Shown here in pieces: positions 35,990 to 48,965 of a DNA stretch of 64,000 bases (position 1 is the first letter of the stretch; every line of letters begins with the position of its first letter). The translations under genes were made by a program, and so were the position numbers. The stretch is taken from assembly GCA_000328365.1 (NCBI GenBank), contig KB306459.1, forward strand, positions 399,376-463,375. Reading direction: 5' to 3'. This DNA comes from Capitella teleta. Lineage: Eukaryota > Annelida > Polychaeta > Capitellidae. The notes beneath the pieces are model-generated. The model was not told the DNA's origin. It worked only from the letters and a program-made list of their open reading frames with translations, and did no database searches.

Positions 35990-37310
35990 AGTCATGGGGA
36001 TGTCCTAATGTGGCGTAAAGTGTCAACAAAAAAAAAAAAAGCTCTTGACTCTAAAATCGCTCGCTGTCTCATAATCTAGTCACCACTTATTGTTTGAGTA
36101 GCCTCTCATTGAAAACGTGTGGTCTTTTATTGATTTTTTTCCCTGGTAGATAACACCCAAAAACTGAAATGTATATACAGCCGACCACCCTACAGCCGAC
36201 CACCCTGAAGCAGCTCGGCATATTTTCGTGAAAATTATGGTCGTCAGCAATGTCTTTGAATATGTATGTATGTATGGGTGGAGTTTTAGGGCACTCTGAT
36301 ACTAATAGTATTATATTAGTGCCTCCGCAATGCCTTTGATGTAATAAGCGCGTTCATGTCAATACCAACAATAACAAACATAATACTTATTGTCAATAGG
36401 CAGGACATTGACTAATGTTGTTATGTTTGCCTTTGTTATTGGTAGACCATTGACTTTTAACTGTTGTCAATAATGATTGTAATACAAAATAAAAATAAAT
36501 TTCTTTATTGATCGCCACACTAAACAAAGATTTTCCTAAGCGCTCTATGGATTATGCATAAATGAGATCGGTCACGGGACTTCACATTGCAGAAGCCACC
36601 GTTTGATGTGACTCAGTGTCAGGTTGACTCAGTGTCTGTCGGCTTGAGCCATTAAAATTTCATAATTTAGTTAAATAAAGTATGACCGACGCCTCCTGTG
36701 TGTTGCCATAGTCATTTAAGGGCGTGGTCAACCCATTCACATCTGTTTGCCTTATAAACAAAACCACAAAATGACCAATTGTGAAGGTCATCATCCCTTG
36801 GAGGAAATACGAAAGAAAAGACTTAGCTCAGTGCATATGGCATATGCCCTATCGCGACTTTCGCCTATCTTCCTTCATATAGTCATAATCATGAATATTC
36901 ATTAAATGAAATTAGTCAATCAGCGTGCGGCATGCACTCTTTTTTAGTTGGCGTCTACGGACGCGAACCTTTGATATCACTTCGAACACACTTCATCGAA
37001 TCGTGACTGGTCAGTCCAAAATTCTTCAAATCATAATCATCAAATTCATCTCAATAGGCCAGCGCAATGGGTGTGAAATGGACTCATTATCGCTCTCTCG
37101 GCTGTGTGAACGTGATGAAAAAAATTGTCGTTCGGAATTGTGGCAACTAATGAAGTGCAGATACGAATCATAATTTTCACAGGTGTACAGGTCATTCAAA
37201 CGCAGGTTTCATTGCATGTATTATCTAGCTGAACTGCCTCTCACGACACGTCAGTGACTTGACAGTCACGCAGCCATATATCATATGATATAGTCATCAT
37301 TATGATACTG
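35990..37310. other. No gene recognised
   Basis: Intergenic. A direct repeat of CAGCCGACCACCCT lies at 36179-36208, and a small imperfect hairpin (AATACCAACAATAACAAACA against its partner near 36425-36450) spans about 36360-36455. Confidence 0.5.
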
Positions 37311-38462
37311 ACTGAGTCACAGGGGGTCTTACCAGTGGGCGATGGATACATGGAATGCCTATGCAGCCTTCTAGACAGTATATAATAATATCAAGGGAAG
37401 TCACTGATTTCTCAGAAGAACAATAACAAAGCCTCGGAACCTACATTCCCCTCACGGGAGAGAGTTGAGGCTTCGGATCTGGCAAGATTATGAATAAATG
37501 AACCTATAGACACCAAAAACTCCGCACGGCAGTGACTAATTAGTCATTAATTGCACAAAAATGCTTTCATTTCCAAAACGACTAGCAACGGGCACGATCG
37601 CTGCAGCATTCGACCTTCACCTTAAGAAGCCGCTCAGTGATTGATCAATAATAGTCCAGCTGAGAAATGCAATTGAAATTAATCAAAGCATTCACTCGAT
37701 AGAGATCAGTCCAGCAGTACGATTCTATAAATTATTGGATGCATATAACAGTATTCAGATAATTTTATAGTTCGTAAACTGGTTATAAATTCTAAAGTTA
37801 TTAGATAGATAACACAACATGTTGTGAGGTATATAAAACGATTCTAAACATATACACCAGAGGGCGCTGTGTGTGTCGTCTGCTAATTCCCGTCAAGTCA
37901 ACTTACTTAAATGCAATGTGTCTTTTAACTCTAACTCCTTTTTCTAGCCTATTCCATGCTCAATTTGACTCTCAGAATAGCTTTTATTGTTCGAGAGACA
38001 ATTACAGACAGGATGTTTCACTCTAAAGCCAATCTGTTAAATTAAGAATGTATCCTGAGCTCTACACTTTTGCAGCTCCATTCCGGTTTTAAGGATTTTA
38101 TTTCGACATTTAGCGATCGGGAGTTCGCTGCGCGCTGAAAATTTGCTGCGGTCCGACAAAATGGATGCATCGTACCCGTTGCTAGTCGTTTTGCAACTGA
38201 TTGGATTTTTGACCAATTAATTAGTAATTAGGCGTTGCCGTACGACATTATTGGTGTCAATCGTTTCATTTATTGGTGATCTTGCCAGATCCGAAGTTTC
38301 GGCTCCCTCTTTTGAAGAGAATATTGCTTTCGAGACAAGCGTCCTAAGATTGACAGGAATCAGTGACTCCCTTGATATTATATATATAGACAGAAAGCAC
38401 CCACTGCATTGAGTTTTGTCCACATCTGCTCGCTCACTGGTAAGACTCCCTGTGGACTGAGT
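37311..38462. repeat. Long imperfect inverted repeat (foldback), arms about 290 bp
   Basis: 37311-37600 matches the reverse complement of 38165-38462 along its length with gaps. Shared words include CTTCGGATCTGGCAAGAT, AAAACGACTAGCAACGGG, CAGGGGGTCTTACCAGTGGG (against CAGGGAGTCTTACCAGTGAG) and ATATCAAGGGA. The loop is about 560 bases and has no recognisable gene. The outer edge may extend into about 37240 and 38540. It could be a MITE with long terminal repeats or a source of long double-stranded RNA. Confidence 0.8.
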
Positions 38463-38799
38463 GAGTATTCAGGCCCTACTGAGTAGACAGCAGTTAGTGT
38501 AGTATGAGTGTCACTGTCAAAGTGTCAATTACTCTCAGTAAGTGACAGTCGTTAATTCGTGAGTCAGTCATGACCTGTTGATACTGTTATTAGCTGTATA
38601 CGTTGCATGACTGAATTACTATATTGCTGTATATGTCATGACCTAGTCACTGTGAATAGCCTTGTGGATGACTGCCTATACTCATAATACTGTGAGTCCT
38701 ATGAGTAATTGAATAATAGAATATGGTATATGGTCTACGTACATAAATAACACGTTCAGCGCTTACTCACAAAAACTGTTACTAGTTCAATATCACAGA

Positions 38800-40120
38800 T
38801 AATCACAGACAGCGACTCAGCCACATGTTTGAACTTAATTTGTTGTTCCCTCGTTCATATTCCATATTAATTAAGGAATTCGTGATGAAATCCAAGGACC
38901 TAAATAAATCGGGCGAAACCAAGGACGTCTCGCTGTAGTATGACAGCTACATGAGCATATACTTAATCCTCATTAAGAAGTGCCAATAAGTTCCAAATAC
39001 ACGTATAATTAAAGTATCTTTTTTTCAATCTTATAGACTTGTTCATTTGGAACTCAACCTGGAAATTGCCTGAGGAGCCTGTTGCATTCATATTGAAAAC
39101 CAAGAAAAAAGAGTACCAAGAATAATCAAGTTTCGCTGGTGAACTAGAAAAGTTGAAATATAGAGTGAAGGTATATCGGTACGTCAAACACTCAACATTG
39201 TCTTACATTTGTAATTTCTCAATTACAAGCTGAAGTTTATTTTTCTTTGAAGTTGAATTATTTTCAGCTGCATCAGTTTGTTTATGGGAGATGGTGTGTT
39301 TTCGGCTCAGTATAATTTCTTATTTCCATTTTGACAACACTTTATATTCGGACTTTTCTCATCACTAGCCTTCAGAGTTTTGTGTTTTGCAGATCCTGTT
39401 ATTATTATCAGGCTGTTCCTCACAACATTGTGTAGGTAAACGTGATCAATGTCTGCTGGCTGATTTTAAATGAAGAAATAATTAAATTAAGGGCTTTACA
39501 TTTACAAAAAAAAAAAAAATTAAAAAAAAATAAAAAAAAAACAAAAAACTCGAGAGGGTGGGACCATAATATATATACACCCTGTGTATAAAATGTCTTT
39601 TATCATTATAATTTATAAATTCAAGAAATTGAAATGGCGAGTACATTCTTGATTAATGAAGATTCTCTCACGGCTGTCTTTTCTCAGATCAACATGTGTC
39701 AACGGATGGCTCAGCCAACTTTATTCCATTATCCTTCACTATCCAGCAAACTCTGCAACACTCAATGAGAAATTGCATAGGGGATCAGCAAATGTACAAG
39801 TGCAGCCTCATGTTTGATGCAAAGTCGATTCTGGAGCATCTTGATTGGGACACAAATCAAATGGAAATGCTTGGATTAGTGGATTATGACAAATAAATTG
39901 TCTTCATGTAGGTGTTTTATTCTGTTAATTTTATATCATTAGTATTTTTAACCAGGCCCATTATGCTGGCTTTCATCTGTTACTGACATTGTATTACTGT
40001 TAGCAATCATGTTCATTTGCTTCATATTTCATATTTGGAATTCCTTAATTAATATAGAATATGAACGAGGAAACGACAAATTGAGTTCAAATATGTGGCT
40101 GAGTCGCTGTCTGTGATTAC
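38800..40120 (+). mobile_element. P-element-type DNA transposon fossil (THAP9-like)
   Basis: Inverted repeats at 38800-38881 and 40038-40120 agree at about 76 of 81 positions. Between them, an exon-like stretch from an acceptor at 39687 to a stop at 39894-39896 encodes DQHVSTDGSANFIP followed by KCSLMFDAKSILEHLDWD and MLGLVDYD. This matches the P-element/THAP9 transposase block C-LM-DA-...-WD-...-GYVDYG, which contains a catalytic Asp of the RNase H fold. The THAP domain and most of the transposase are absent, so it is an internally deleted, non-autonomous copy. Confidence 0.7.
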
Positions 40121-40329
40121 AATACAATATTCAACATAATAAACAACTTTGACCGTTTCATACGTTATGGTCGCTGAATGCGTTATGCCGATGTGTGCGT
40201 TATGATCACCAAGTGCGTTATACTTACAGCATCTCCTGCCGATTTTCGTGTTTCGTGCTCGTTTGCAGAGCCCCCATGTAACGCGCAATGGCGGAATGCA
40301 CCGTGCCTGCGAGCAATCTAGGTAGTAGT

Positions 40330-41179
40330 GGAAATCATTGGCCGTATATCTCTAGTGCTGCGGACTCCATGATTGAAATTTCAACCATATTTGACTCGTG
40401 AACCTGGACTGGTGACGAACGCTGCCGGTCAGTGTGGCGTCGCTCAGTACGTTCTAAGGTGAATCGCAAGGACAGGGTTTTGGTTCGAGGAACTTTTAGG
40501 TGGACCATCGGTGAAAGCTCTGGAGGAAAATGACAAATTGGAGTTTTGGCGATTCTTGTGCACGTATAAAGATGCCAATTCGTTCGATGACGATAACGTG
40601 ATATTTTGAATAGGAATTGGAACTTCTAAATCGACGAATCCATTCTCCGTCGTAGATTCACCAAGACTTGTAGGTAATGTTTCGATCAATTTCTGGAATC
40701 ATTAAAAAATGTAATTATATACACGAATATGTCAATACCGATTAAGTACTGGTACACATGTATACCGCCATATTAAACATTCAAACTCTTCTCGCATTTG
40801 CGTATTTTGTTTAATTTATTCTGCCATCCAATATTGAATCTGTCGTCGTCACCCATGACACCTTGACAGGAGCCGAATATTGCACTGACAGACTGGTGAA
40901 ATCTGATTAGAACTTCCTTTACTGTCAGAAATGGTTCATTCTGAAAAAGAATGTATGATTAATCATTAATGCTCATATTGTGTTGCTTCTCGTATGCTTA
41001 TGCCGACTGTGTTCGCAACACACATAATAATATACAAAGGTTAAATAAAATAACCTTTGACCTCCAAAGTATAAGAATAATAGTTGGTTAGTACAATAAT
41101 GATATGTCACCTTGTAAAATGCTGCTGCCCAGCCAGAAGAGAGTGCCACAAAAATCGGACCTACACACTTCAGATCCAT
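40330..41179 (-). pseudogene. Pseudogene A of the secreted-protein cluster
   Basis: Three exon relics in the same order as the intact gene at 41692-42723. Exon 1 (41111-41179) is intact: MDLKCVGPIFVALSSGWAAA signal peptide, 23 codons, good donor. Exon 2 (about 40821-40940) begins NEPFLTVKEVLI but needs a frame change before SLSVQYSAPVKVSW. Exon 3 starts at 40692 with TLPTSLGESTTENGFVDLEV, close to LPTSLGESTSGENFVQLEA in the intact gene, then hits a stop at 40444; homology continues past it in other frames (ATLTGS against ATLPGS). Expression may still be possible but no full protein. Confidence 0.75.
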
Positions 41180-41691
41180 GATGCTTGTGTACATAAGCCT
41201 TCCACACTTTCAGTATAAGCCGGCTGCTTCTAGTATAATATAAGTGGGATGACTTGCGAGTCAGGCATAATTCGGTCCTGGATTACGTATCGTGTGCAAT
41301 TATGATTGCATCGCAAATGACATGGAATTGCTCCAATTATTTTTTTTAACTATGATTGTCCCCAATCGACAAATTGACAAACCAAACGCATCAACATTGA
41401 GCTAGCTTAGTTTCTCAGTTCGAAATTGAACAAATGCGACAGGATGAGATATATGTCGTGAGCGCTTTGATCTCTTCTGAGGTGCTTGTGACATTAAAAA
41501 TACTTGTTCAAATTGCAATTATAATTATTTATTATTCAAATGAGCATGTTAGAAAAATAATGTCACACATCAGTAAAATGAACTTCTAAAATGGGAAACA
41601 ACCAAGTGTGGTGCTGCTTATGGGTTATGGAGCATTCAAATTGTAGTACAGAATACACACTTCCCCACATGGCACTCAAATAACTTACAAT

Positions 41692-42723
41692 TCATGGCAC
41701 TCCTTCAACAGTAGCGAAACTGAAGACCCTAACTGAGTTATTCCAGCCGACAAACACAAAAGTGAAATCTTCCTTTTTTCCCACAATCAAGCCACGGTAT
41801 TCGCAACTGACATCCAGCTTCACATTCCTCTCCGCATCTTCTTCGTGAATAACATGACATCTTGCATGATCTCCCAATTGTATCCGACCATACTCTTTGA
41901 GTTCGTCTGAGCCAATTGCCTGAAACTCTACTACCTTCCTTTTGAAGATACCAGTCGCAGGTATCATTACATATAAGCCAATAGCACTACCTGGCAAGGT
42001 GGCATTAGTCAGTTCGATTACCCAGTGCAATAAACGCGCTTGGTTCTGTGGTAGGAGTTCATTTCTAGGTGGAACTGTTGTAAACGATAAGGAGAAGAAA
42101 GGAAAATTCGGACGTCGGTTACTCAGTTGAACAGGGAGAGCACCATTCAGCGCATTCAGCCTGATCGTTTGAACAGGAAATTCAGCCTCCAATTGGACGA
42201 AGTTTTCTCCTGAGGTGGATTCACCAAGACTGGTAGGCAGGGCTTTCCATTCTGAAACGAATAAACTAACCTGAAGCCATTTTCTCTATTACTCGAGAGA
42301 ATAAATTTTTTTTTGGAAGCATTCAAGGGCTAAACATTCAATGAAATGAAATGTCACCTTTACCTGATGTGAATCTATGATCTACGCCATCCCATGACAA
42401 CCCAACTGGAGCAGAATGCTGCACTGCCAGGTTGGTTGAATTCGGGTTGAAATGGACATCTTTCACTGTCAAAACGGGTATAATCTGGAAAAAAAAAATA
42501 ATCAGAAGAGTGAGGGGTTGTTTTGCTTTGAATATTAATGAGCAGGCTGTATTAAACCAGACAATTAGTTGTCATTAGTAACCACCAGCTTTTGATTATT
42601 GGACCTATTAGGATCGAGATACTGGATAATAGCCAATAACCGATATCTCACCTGGTTTTGCGCCGCCGTCCAATCAGAAGTGAGCACCAGCAGTGCAAGC
42701 AGATACGTTGGCCTGGGATCCAT
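41692..42723 (-). CDS. Secreted protein of unknown family, cluster member B
   Basis: Three exons, 42652-42723, 42364-42484 and 41692-42251, with phases 0 and 1, encode 250 residues. Exon 1 is a signal peptide (MDPRPTYLLALLVLTSDWTA, cleavage near AAQ). Exon 2 carries PVLTVKDVHFNP and LAVQHSAPVGLSW. The 560-base exon 3 holds a beta-rich domain with LSFTTVPPRNE and two cysteines (DHARCHV and LDVSCEYRG), 20-odd residues apart, likely a disulfide because both recur in the paralogue at 45862. There is no membrane segment or GPI signal. I do not recognise the domain. Neighbours on both sides are paralogues, so the locus grew by tandem duplication. A secreted role, perhaps defence or mucus-related, is only a guess from the birth-and-death pattern. 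Confidence 0.85.
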
Positions 42724-43714
42724 GCTGTCAAAATGCGCTGTTCTCTTTCGTCGTTTGATTTGTATGCTCACTAAAGTCCCCAAAATATAGCAATTTGCTT
42801 GGGGGGGGGTTGTAACCTTTTATTATAATATCATTACGTCGCAAAAAGAGTGAATTGGCCGATTAAATGGTAAGGCAGAACCAAGCAACAAATACACATT
42901 CCTCATAAGCCAACACGAAAAATGGCATCCATAGCAGGCGTATAATTATATCTCTTTTGTAAAGTCCAATTTCATAACAAGGCGAGCGCTATCTTCTACT
43001 AGTTTTCAATGCAGAGTAAACAACTTTAGATGTAATTAAGTTGTAATTACATTAATAAGATTAGGTGTAAAACCCCTTTCCCTGGGGTCATACAGGAGGA
43101 ATCGTGGATCTCCATCATAATCCAGAGTAATTGATAATTATGCGTTGATAATCCAGCTGGATCCGATGTGATTTGATAATAATCGTTACATTGGTAGTCG
43201 ATAGATTGTTTTGGCATTCATCATGATATGAGCTCTGAACTATATATGACGTAGGTATTGCCAATTGAGAGTTGCCATTAGTTGTTATATATTTCAGGAC
43301 ACGAAACCTTCAGTTTCCTTTTCTCGTGCGCAATTTGTGGACATTTGTGGTGTCGATATGCCCTGTGGCTTTTTCATGAATGAGTTCATCTTGTTTGATA
43401 TCAGTACATCATTATTCATTCTAACGTTCTTTTTCCCCCAAGCTTTCTATAATAATGCATGTTTGATGTGAGACTTTCTCAAGCTAGACTATTGTGCTGA
43501 TGATTGAATGATACATACTTTCATGCATTCATGCCATGGTCAGACGGGTGATGATAAAAATACTCTCTAATGTTACAGATATAATTCTTGATTTTCAAAG
43601 TATAGCAGATGAGCCAAATCACACAACCAATAACAAAATTAAGTAGACAGTGCAAACAGAAAAAGAATCCCCCCACCCCACAAGAAAGAAAAGCTAACAA
43701 AGAATCTACAGTTT
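42724..43714. other. No gene recognised
   Basis: Upstream region of gene B. TATAATAAAAGG on the minus strand near 42815-42827, about 95 bases before the ATG, is a possible TATA element. Confidence 0.4.
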
Positions 43715-44721
43715 TAAAGCACTCCTTCCACGGTATAATTACCTTCTGCGTAAATTGCGAAGTCCCAACAGAAAGAAAAAAATAAAAATCGAAATATTCC
43801 TACTTGCCGAAAGCCAAACCACTTTACTCGCAATTGATATCCATCTTCACATTCCTCCTGACCTCTTCTCCGCGTTTGACATGACACCTTGCATGATCCT
43901 CAAGTGCTATCTCACCATAATCTTTCTAACCTAACTGCCTCTGAGCCATTATCATAAAACTCGACGTACCAACAATAAACGTCACCGGTTTTTGTGGTTA
44001 TACCTGAGTTGTACAACGAAGCCACGTGACGCTAATCACCTCCATAACCCATCGCAACAGTGTTTATAGATTTACAAATCGAACTGATCATTGTAGTTTT
44101 TTTTTGTTTTTTTTTTAAGTCACCTTTTCCGATTTCCAAACTTGAATTCGTGTGTTCCCCGAACAATTCTAATAGAGCCGAATGTTGCACTGGCAGACTG
44201 GTTGAACCCGTCGTGACACGTACACTCTTCAGAGTCAAAACTGGTTCTTCTGGAAAATAATTCATCTTCCATCGTTAGAGTCCGAATACACGAATACCCA
44301 TACTCATAGCTCCGAACTGAGACACGGAATTTCAATTTTTGATGTAACGTACGATGCGTGATTAGGCAAGGCAGGCATTACAAACAGTGACCAAATGTGT
44401 ATTCCTTACCTGCATATATAAATGGCCCCCTCCCCGATCCCTAAAAAAATGCATAAAAATAAATAAATAAATAAATATTAAAAATATACATGTAATAAGA
44501 TATAGAAATATAGAAATATACGAATGAAACTATTAAAAAAAAACAACATGTAAGGCCTCCTAGTAAACAAAAGCACCGCATTGGAATAATTTATGTTATT
44601 ATAGTTAGCAAAGTAAGATGATTTATTTTGCCTCACAGATTAGAATGACATCTCATCTGCATGGTGGTTCAGAAGTGAGTACCATCAGTTCAAGCAGACA
44701 CGTCTGCCTAGAACCCAGGAT
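43715..44721 (-). pseudogene. Pseudogene C of the secreted-protein cluster
   Basis: Relics of all three exons. Exon 1 (about 44661-44721) matches gene B at the DNA level but has lost its ATG. Exon 2 (44124-44249) reads EEPVLTLKSVRVTTGSTSLP and VQHSALLELF. Of exon 3 only the C-terminal part is left (about 43715-44030): VEFYDNGSEAV, LEDHARCHVKRGEEVRRNVK and MDINCE, with stops and a shift between and after them, against LGDHARCHVIHEEDAERNVK and LDVSCE in gene B. The cysteine motifs are still legible, so loss is recent relative to the duplication. Confidence 0.8.
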
Positions 44722-45290
44722 GCTCTGTCCCCTTACTTAGTCACTTGTGTATTGCGCTCAGTGAAAAGTGGGAAAATAATACATGTAGACAGAAAAACAA
44801 TTCCAAGAACGAATATATGTAAAAACAACTTTTGCGTTTTAGTAACGAGAGCAAATATGTCGACTAAACTCATATAAACCATGAAACAACTCGACGTTGC
44901 CCAAAGCCAATATAGATTACTTGGTCTGGAGTTCATAAATTGCGCTCTCAACCATCAAAGCAAACGTCATCTGCGGACATTAAATATTGCTGCCAATCAA
45001 GCATCGTGTGGTTAATTTAAAGATGACGTCATCAATTTTTATTTCGACGCAAGCAATTTTTATTCCGTTCTAAAGATTATAATTCGTTAGCGGTAAATGA
45101 GCGACTGCAAGCATATTGCGTCCATCGCGGCTGACAACACAACAGAAGAACAACATCCCATTTTCATAATTATATCTTATGTTGACGTTCGATTCAGTTT
45201 CCCAATGTTGATGCCTCGATAGGAGCAATACAAAACTGAGAACTGCGGGATGTAACAGGATGGTCACGTTAGCTCTTATGTCCATAGAAG

Positions 45291-45471
45291 TACTAAAATG
45301 ACTGTGCAATGTTAAAGCGCCCAATTGCAGTAGCCATTCATATCATAAACCACCGGAATGTCGAGTTTTAATTGAGCTGTTCATATCGCCAAGTCCCCTT
45401 AAATATGACTTCAATTCTGACCAATCGCGGGACCCCTTTAAGCGTTCTAGTTACTCCTTTATAATTCTATG
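45291..45471. mobile_element. Small MITE, uninterrupted copy
   Basis: A 181-base element with imperfect inverted ends (TCCATAGAAGTACTAAAATG and, inward from the right, CATAGAATTATAAAGGAG). It is flanked by CTTATG on both sides (45285-45290 and 45472-45477), a likely target duplication. It serves as the empty-site version of the element at 27984-29098. Confidence 0.75.
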
Positions 45472-45861
45472 CTTATGTCCTTAGAAAAGACGCATTTTTG
45501 GGTTGCCAATAAACGCCTACCATTGTTTTTGACGGTCTCATGATCGAAGCAATAGGTGCAAGTAGTGTAGGCTTAGTGGGGTATGATAAACAGCTAATTG
45601 AAATTGAATTAAAATTGTACTAATTACTTTGTAATATGAATGTGTGTTGAATGAAAAGTAGCGAGCGTTGAAATGTCTCTCATATAAAGCAGCTACTATC
45701 CAATTGACCGGAGGAAATGACGATAGAAGTTTATTTTGGAATCAAATGCAAACACACGTATAGCTAAATTAAAGGAGTTTCTACGAATCGTGAGCTTATT
45801 TAATGACCCTTAAGAGTATAACAGGCAAAGGCTAGAAGAAGCAATAATTCATAGCGTTAAT

Positions 45862-46610
45862 ATGGATCTGAAGTACGCGGGCTTGCTTCTGATGGTAGTC
45901 GCTCTTGATTGGACAACAGCACAATATCAGGTGGGCGTTTTGCTTCCGTAGATCTGGTCACGATTTGGGCTCACCTGTTGTTTATCCGTATTTAGTTCTG
46001 TTGAGGTATTTTTGTTTTTGTTTCGCACGTTATAATTGGCTGAATTCGCTCAAACCTAAACCAATACATGGAGAACACTGGTCGAATTAGCATTTATTTT
46101 TTTGTCCAAGAATAGATGGGACCTGTGCTGAATCCCAGATAGGGGATTAAGCTTAGAACTAACTGGCTGCCTCCAAAGCCATTCCACGATCATTAAATAA
46201 TTTGATTCTCTCAATATTCACGATAAAATGACCAAATATGTGTCAAGTATTGGTACTGGTATATAAAATGAATCCTTTATCACTATAAAATACTCATTAT
46301 TTGAAGAGTACGTAACACGGTTTTAGAGAAAGAGCATTTTTGTAAAACTTATTGCAGCATGAAAGAAAAAAAAAACCCCAAAAAACACACATACACACAC
46401 ACATACACACACCATCACACACACACACACTCACCTTCTCTCTCTCAGACACACACCCTCACACACACACACACACCCTCACACACATACACACACCATC
46501 ACACACACACCCTCACACACACGCGCACACACACACACATACACACACACCATCACACACACACACCATATCACACACACCATCACACACACACCATATC
46601 ACACACACAC

Positions 46611-46661
<51 letters not shown>

Positions 46662-47502
46662 CATCGATATACTGTGGATGGATCACCCTTTATTCTTACG
46701 CAATGATGTTTATTCTTTAAAAAAAATTTCTAATATCAGGGTGAGCCATTCTTGACAGTAAAAGACTTGGATCTCACATCAAAAACTCCTAGTTTGCTTG
46801 TGCAGCATTCGACTTCATTGGAAGTTTTCTGGTGTAGAACAAAATTCGGCTACTCCTTCATCCCAAATGGTAAGTATACATCGCATAAGTGTACATCGCA
46901 GATAATCAATAATAATTATCAGAATTTATTTGTAAATTTCAGAGGACACAATCTTGACCAATTTGGAACATTCCAGCGAAGGAACCTTTGTCAAAATCCA
47001 GGCGCCAGTCCCAGTCAAAAGAACCGACCTACGAGTGAACGACCAGAGAAAATACATGACCATTCAAATTCAGAATTTTCACGGATATCCCCCGTTTCGC
47101 TCTCTCTCGTTCTCTGCAGTTCCAGACCACGTCATAAGAATAGGAACACGAGACGAATACGAAATGCGTTTGGCTTTTCAGATGACCGGAGCTACCCTCG
47201 ATACTAGTATGCTCTGCATCAGGAGTGTGCGCGCTTCGTTGAGGTCAGAAGCGAAAGTCGAAATATCAGACTTGACTTCAGGATCAGCACGCACCAAGAG
47301 AGAAGTGGATGATTACGCCACGTGCCACATTGCTCATGCTAAAGAAAAAGAGGGCAATGTCGACGTGGATTTCAGATGCACGATCAGTGGATTGGTTGTG
47401 GATGAAACTGAAATGTACTCGATTTATTATTTGAGTGAAGGGAGCTACCATTATGGGTTTCACATATACATCATGTCAATAGTAAGTGGGTTCCTTGAAT
47501 AG
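45862..47502 (+). CDS. Secreted protein of unknown family, cluster member D
   Basis: Exons 45862-45930, 46740-46869 and 46943-47502 encode 252 residues. The exon plan and phases equal those of gene B, and exon 3 is the same length (560 bases). The signal peptide is [20 protein letters not shown]. Exon 2 has [13 protein letters not shown] and [13 protein letters not shown]; exon 3 has [12 protein letters not shown], the two conserved cysteines ([17 protein letters not shown]) and [15 protein letters not shown] where gene B has GLIVGKKEDFTFVFV. It is inverted relative to the other three copies. Overall identity to gene B is low, so the duplication is old while structure is kept. Intron 1 carries a large CA repeat. 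Confidence 0.85.
46387..46660. repeat. Compound (CA)n microsatellite
   Basis: About 270 bases of CA repeats broken by CCAT, CCCT and TA interruptions, in intron 1 of gene D. It generates spurious His/Thr-rich frames. Confidence 0.98.
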
Positions 47503-48839
47503 ATTATTATGCGCGAATGTGGCTGTCCTGTTGATAATAACTATATCTCATTTTTCCGTATTTTCACCAGGAATAATTCTATGGGCTTATTTTATCACTA
47601 CTGTGTGAGGTGGTTGAATCTGCTGCGTTGCTCAGCTTTCCTATCAAAGCAATTGTAATTCTCCTAAACACTTTAATAATTATTGTACTCCCTACAAAAA
47701 TAAAAATAATTCAATTCTGAACTCGATGCAAATATATTTTGTTTGTATTCAATGACACTTCGTTATTACGAAGATTTAGCATATAATTTATGATAATTTA
47801 TGATAATTTATGATGTGCTGCCAAGTGGACTACAACCACTATAGTGGTGTATTCTATTCCATGACACGGTGAGTAATCACAGGGACAATGTATTGTTAAC
47901 TTGACACATGACACGCAAATATCGATTCAAAAATACTATAAATGCCTCGACAAATGAACTTGATTAACTTTATTTGGATAGAAACCGTATTAAGAGAATA
48001 ATGCTTGCATAGCTATCCATGCAATGTATTATGGACTATAGCACGCGAAACATTACAGACAGAGAATTATTGATGTGGAATGCTGAACATATTACAAGTT
48101 GGTTATCTCCCGAATGAACTCGTCCCAATTAGGCAATGACGTTTCTCCCGGAAGGGCAACGGTGGAGGTCAAGGCCGCATAACTCTCTGCTATATTATCA
48201 TCAGTGATCAAGAGAAAGGGGTTAAATGGAGCCAACCACTCGGCATTGAATGTTGAAAGTCTTCACATACTGATGCTTTACCAAATTGTCACCCCTGGGT
48301 CAATTCACAATCCCTACAATGAGTTTTTTTTTTCTCTCTTTTTTTTTGCCAAATTACAATCCATGGGTTTACATCGTTTTCGTTGCAAACCAAGCCGATT
48401 TTAAAATAGTATTATGTAATTCAAAAATGTATATTTTATACGAGAGAGGAGGAGGGTAACTACAGTTACACATTTTAATTTTGCTACTATAATCAAATTT
48501 AGCTAATTAATCAATTTCTACCAGATCAAATTATAATGTACAATTAGTCGATCTATACATTCGTACTAAGAGTCATTTGAACGATCCTTAACAGAAATCT
48601 TAGAAGAAACCACAATAGAATTCTGAAGTCCAGCGGTTTCACATATTTCTCATGCCTGGAAATCCGCATGCCGCATCCTATTGATGATTCCTGGAGTTGC
48701 CCTGGCCGTAGGCCTAATCAGATGCCGCGTAAATATGCGGCATATGGTTCGCCATATAAAGCTCGCCTATCCTTATGAAAAATCGCCTTCCCCCAACAAT
48801 AATATTACAATAGCCTACTATAACCTCGGAATTTTGAAG
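47503..48839. other. No gene recognised
   Basis: 3' flank of gene D. A 10-base tandem repeat (TGATAATTTA, three copies) lies at about 47783-47812. Confidence 0.5.
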
Positions 48840-48965
48840 TAACTAAGGCTTATTTGGTACGAGGAGGTAAGCAAGAGTTAAGTGCCTTACCCAAGGACAC
48901 GAGGCTGGTGGCTGGCTTCTTGCCCTTTCGCGGCCAGCATGCTAACCATTCGGCCATCACCCCTC
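48840..48965 (-). mobile_element. tRNA-derived SINE
   Basis: On the minus strand it opens with GATGGCCGAATGGTTAGCAT, a type II (Ser/Leu-like) tRNA A-box region, and ends with GTGTCCTTGGGTAAGGCACT, a tail common in tRNA SINEs of marine animals. No complete tRNA fold. Confidence 0.65.

Noticed and set aside
46352-46720. His/Thr-rich frames
   Set aside because: Produced by the CA microsatellite in intron 1 of gene D.
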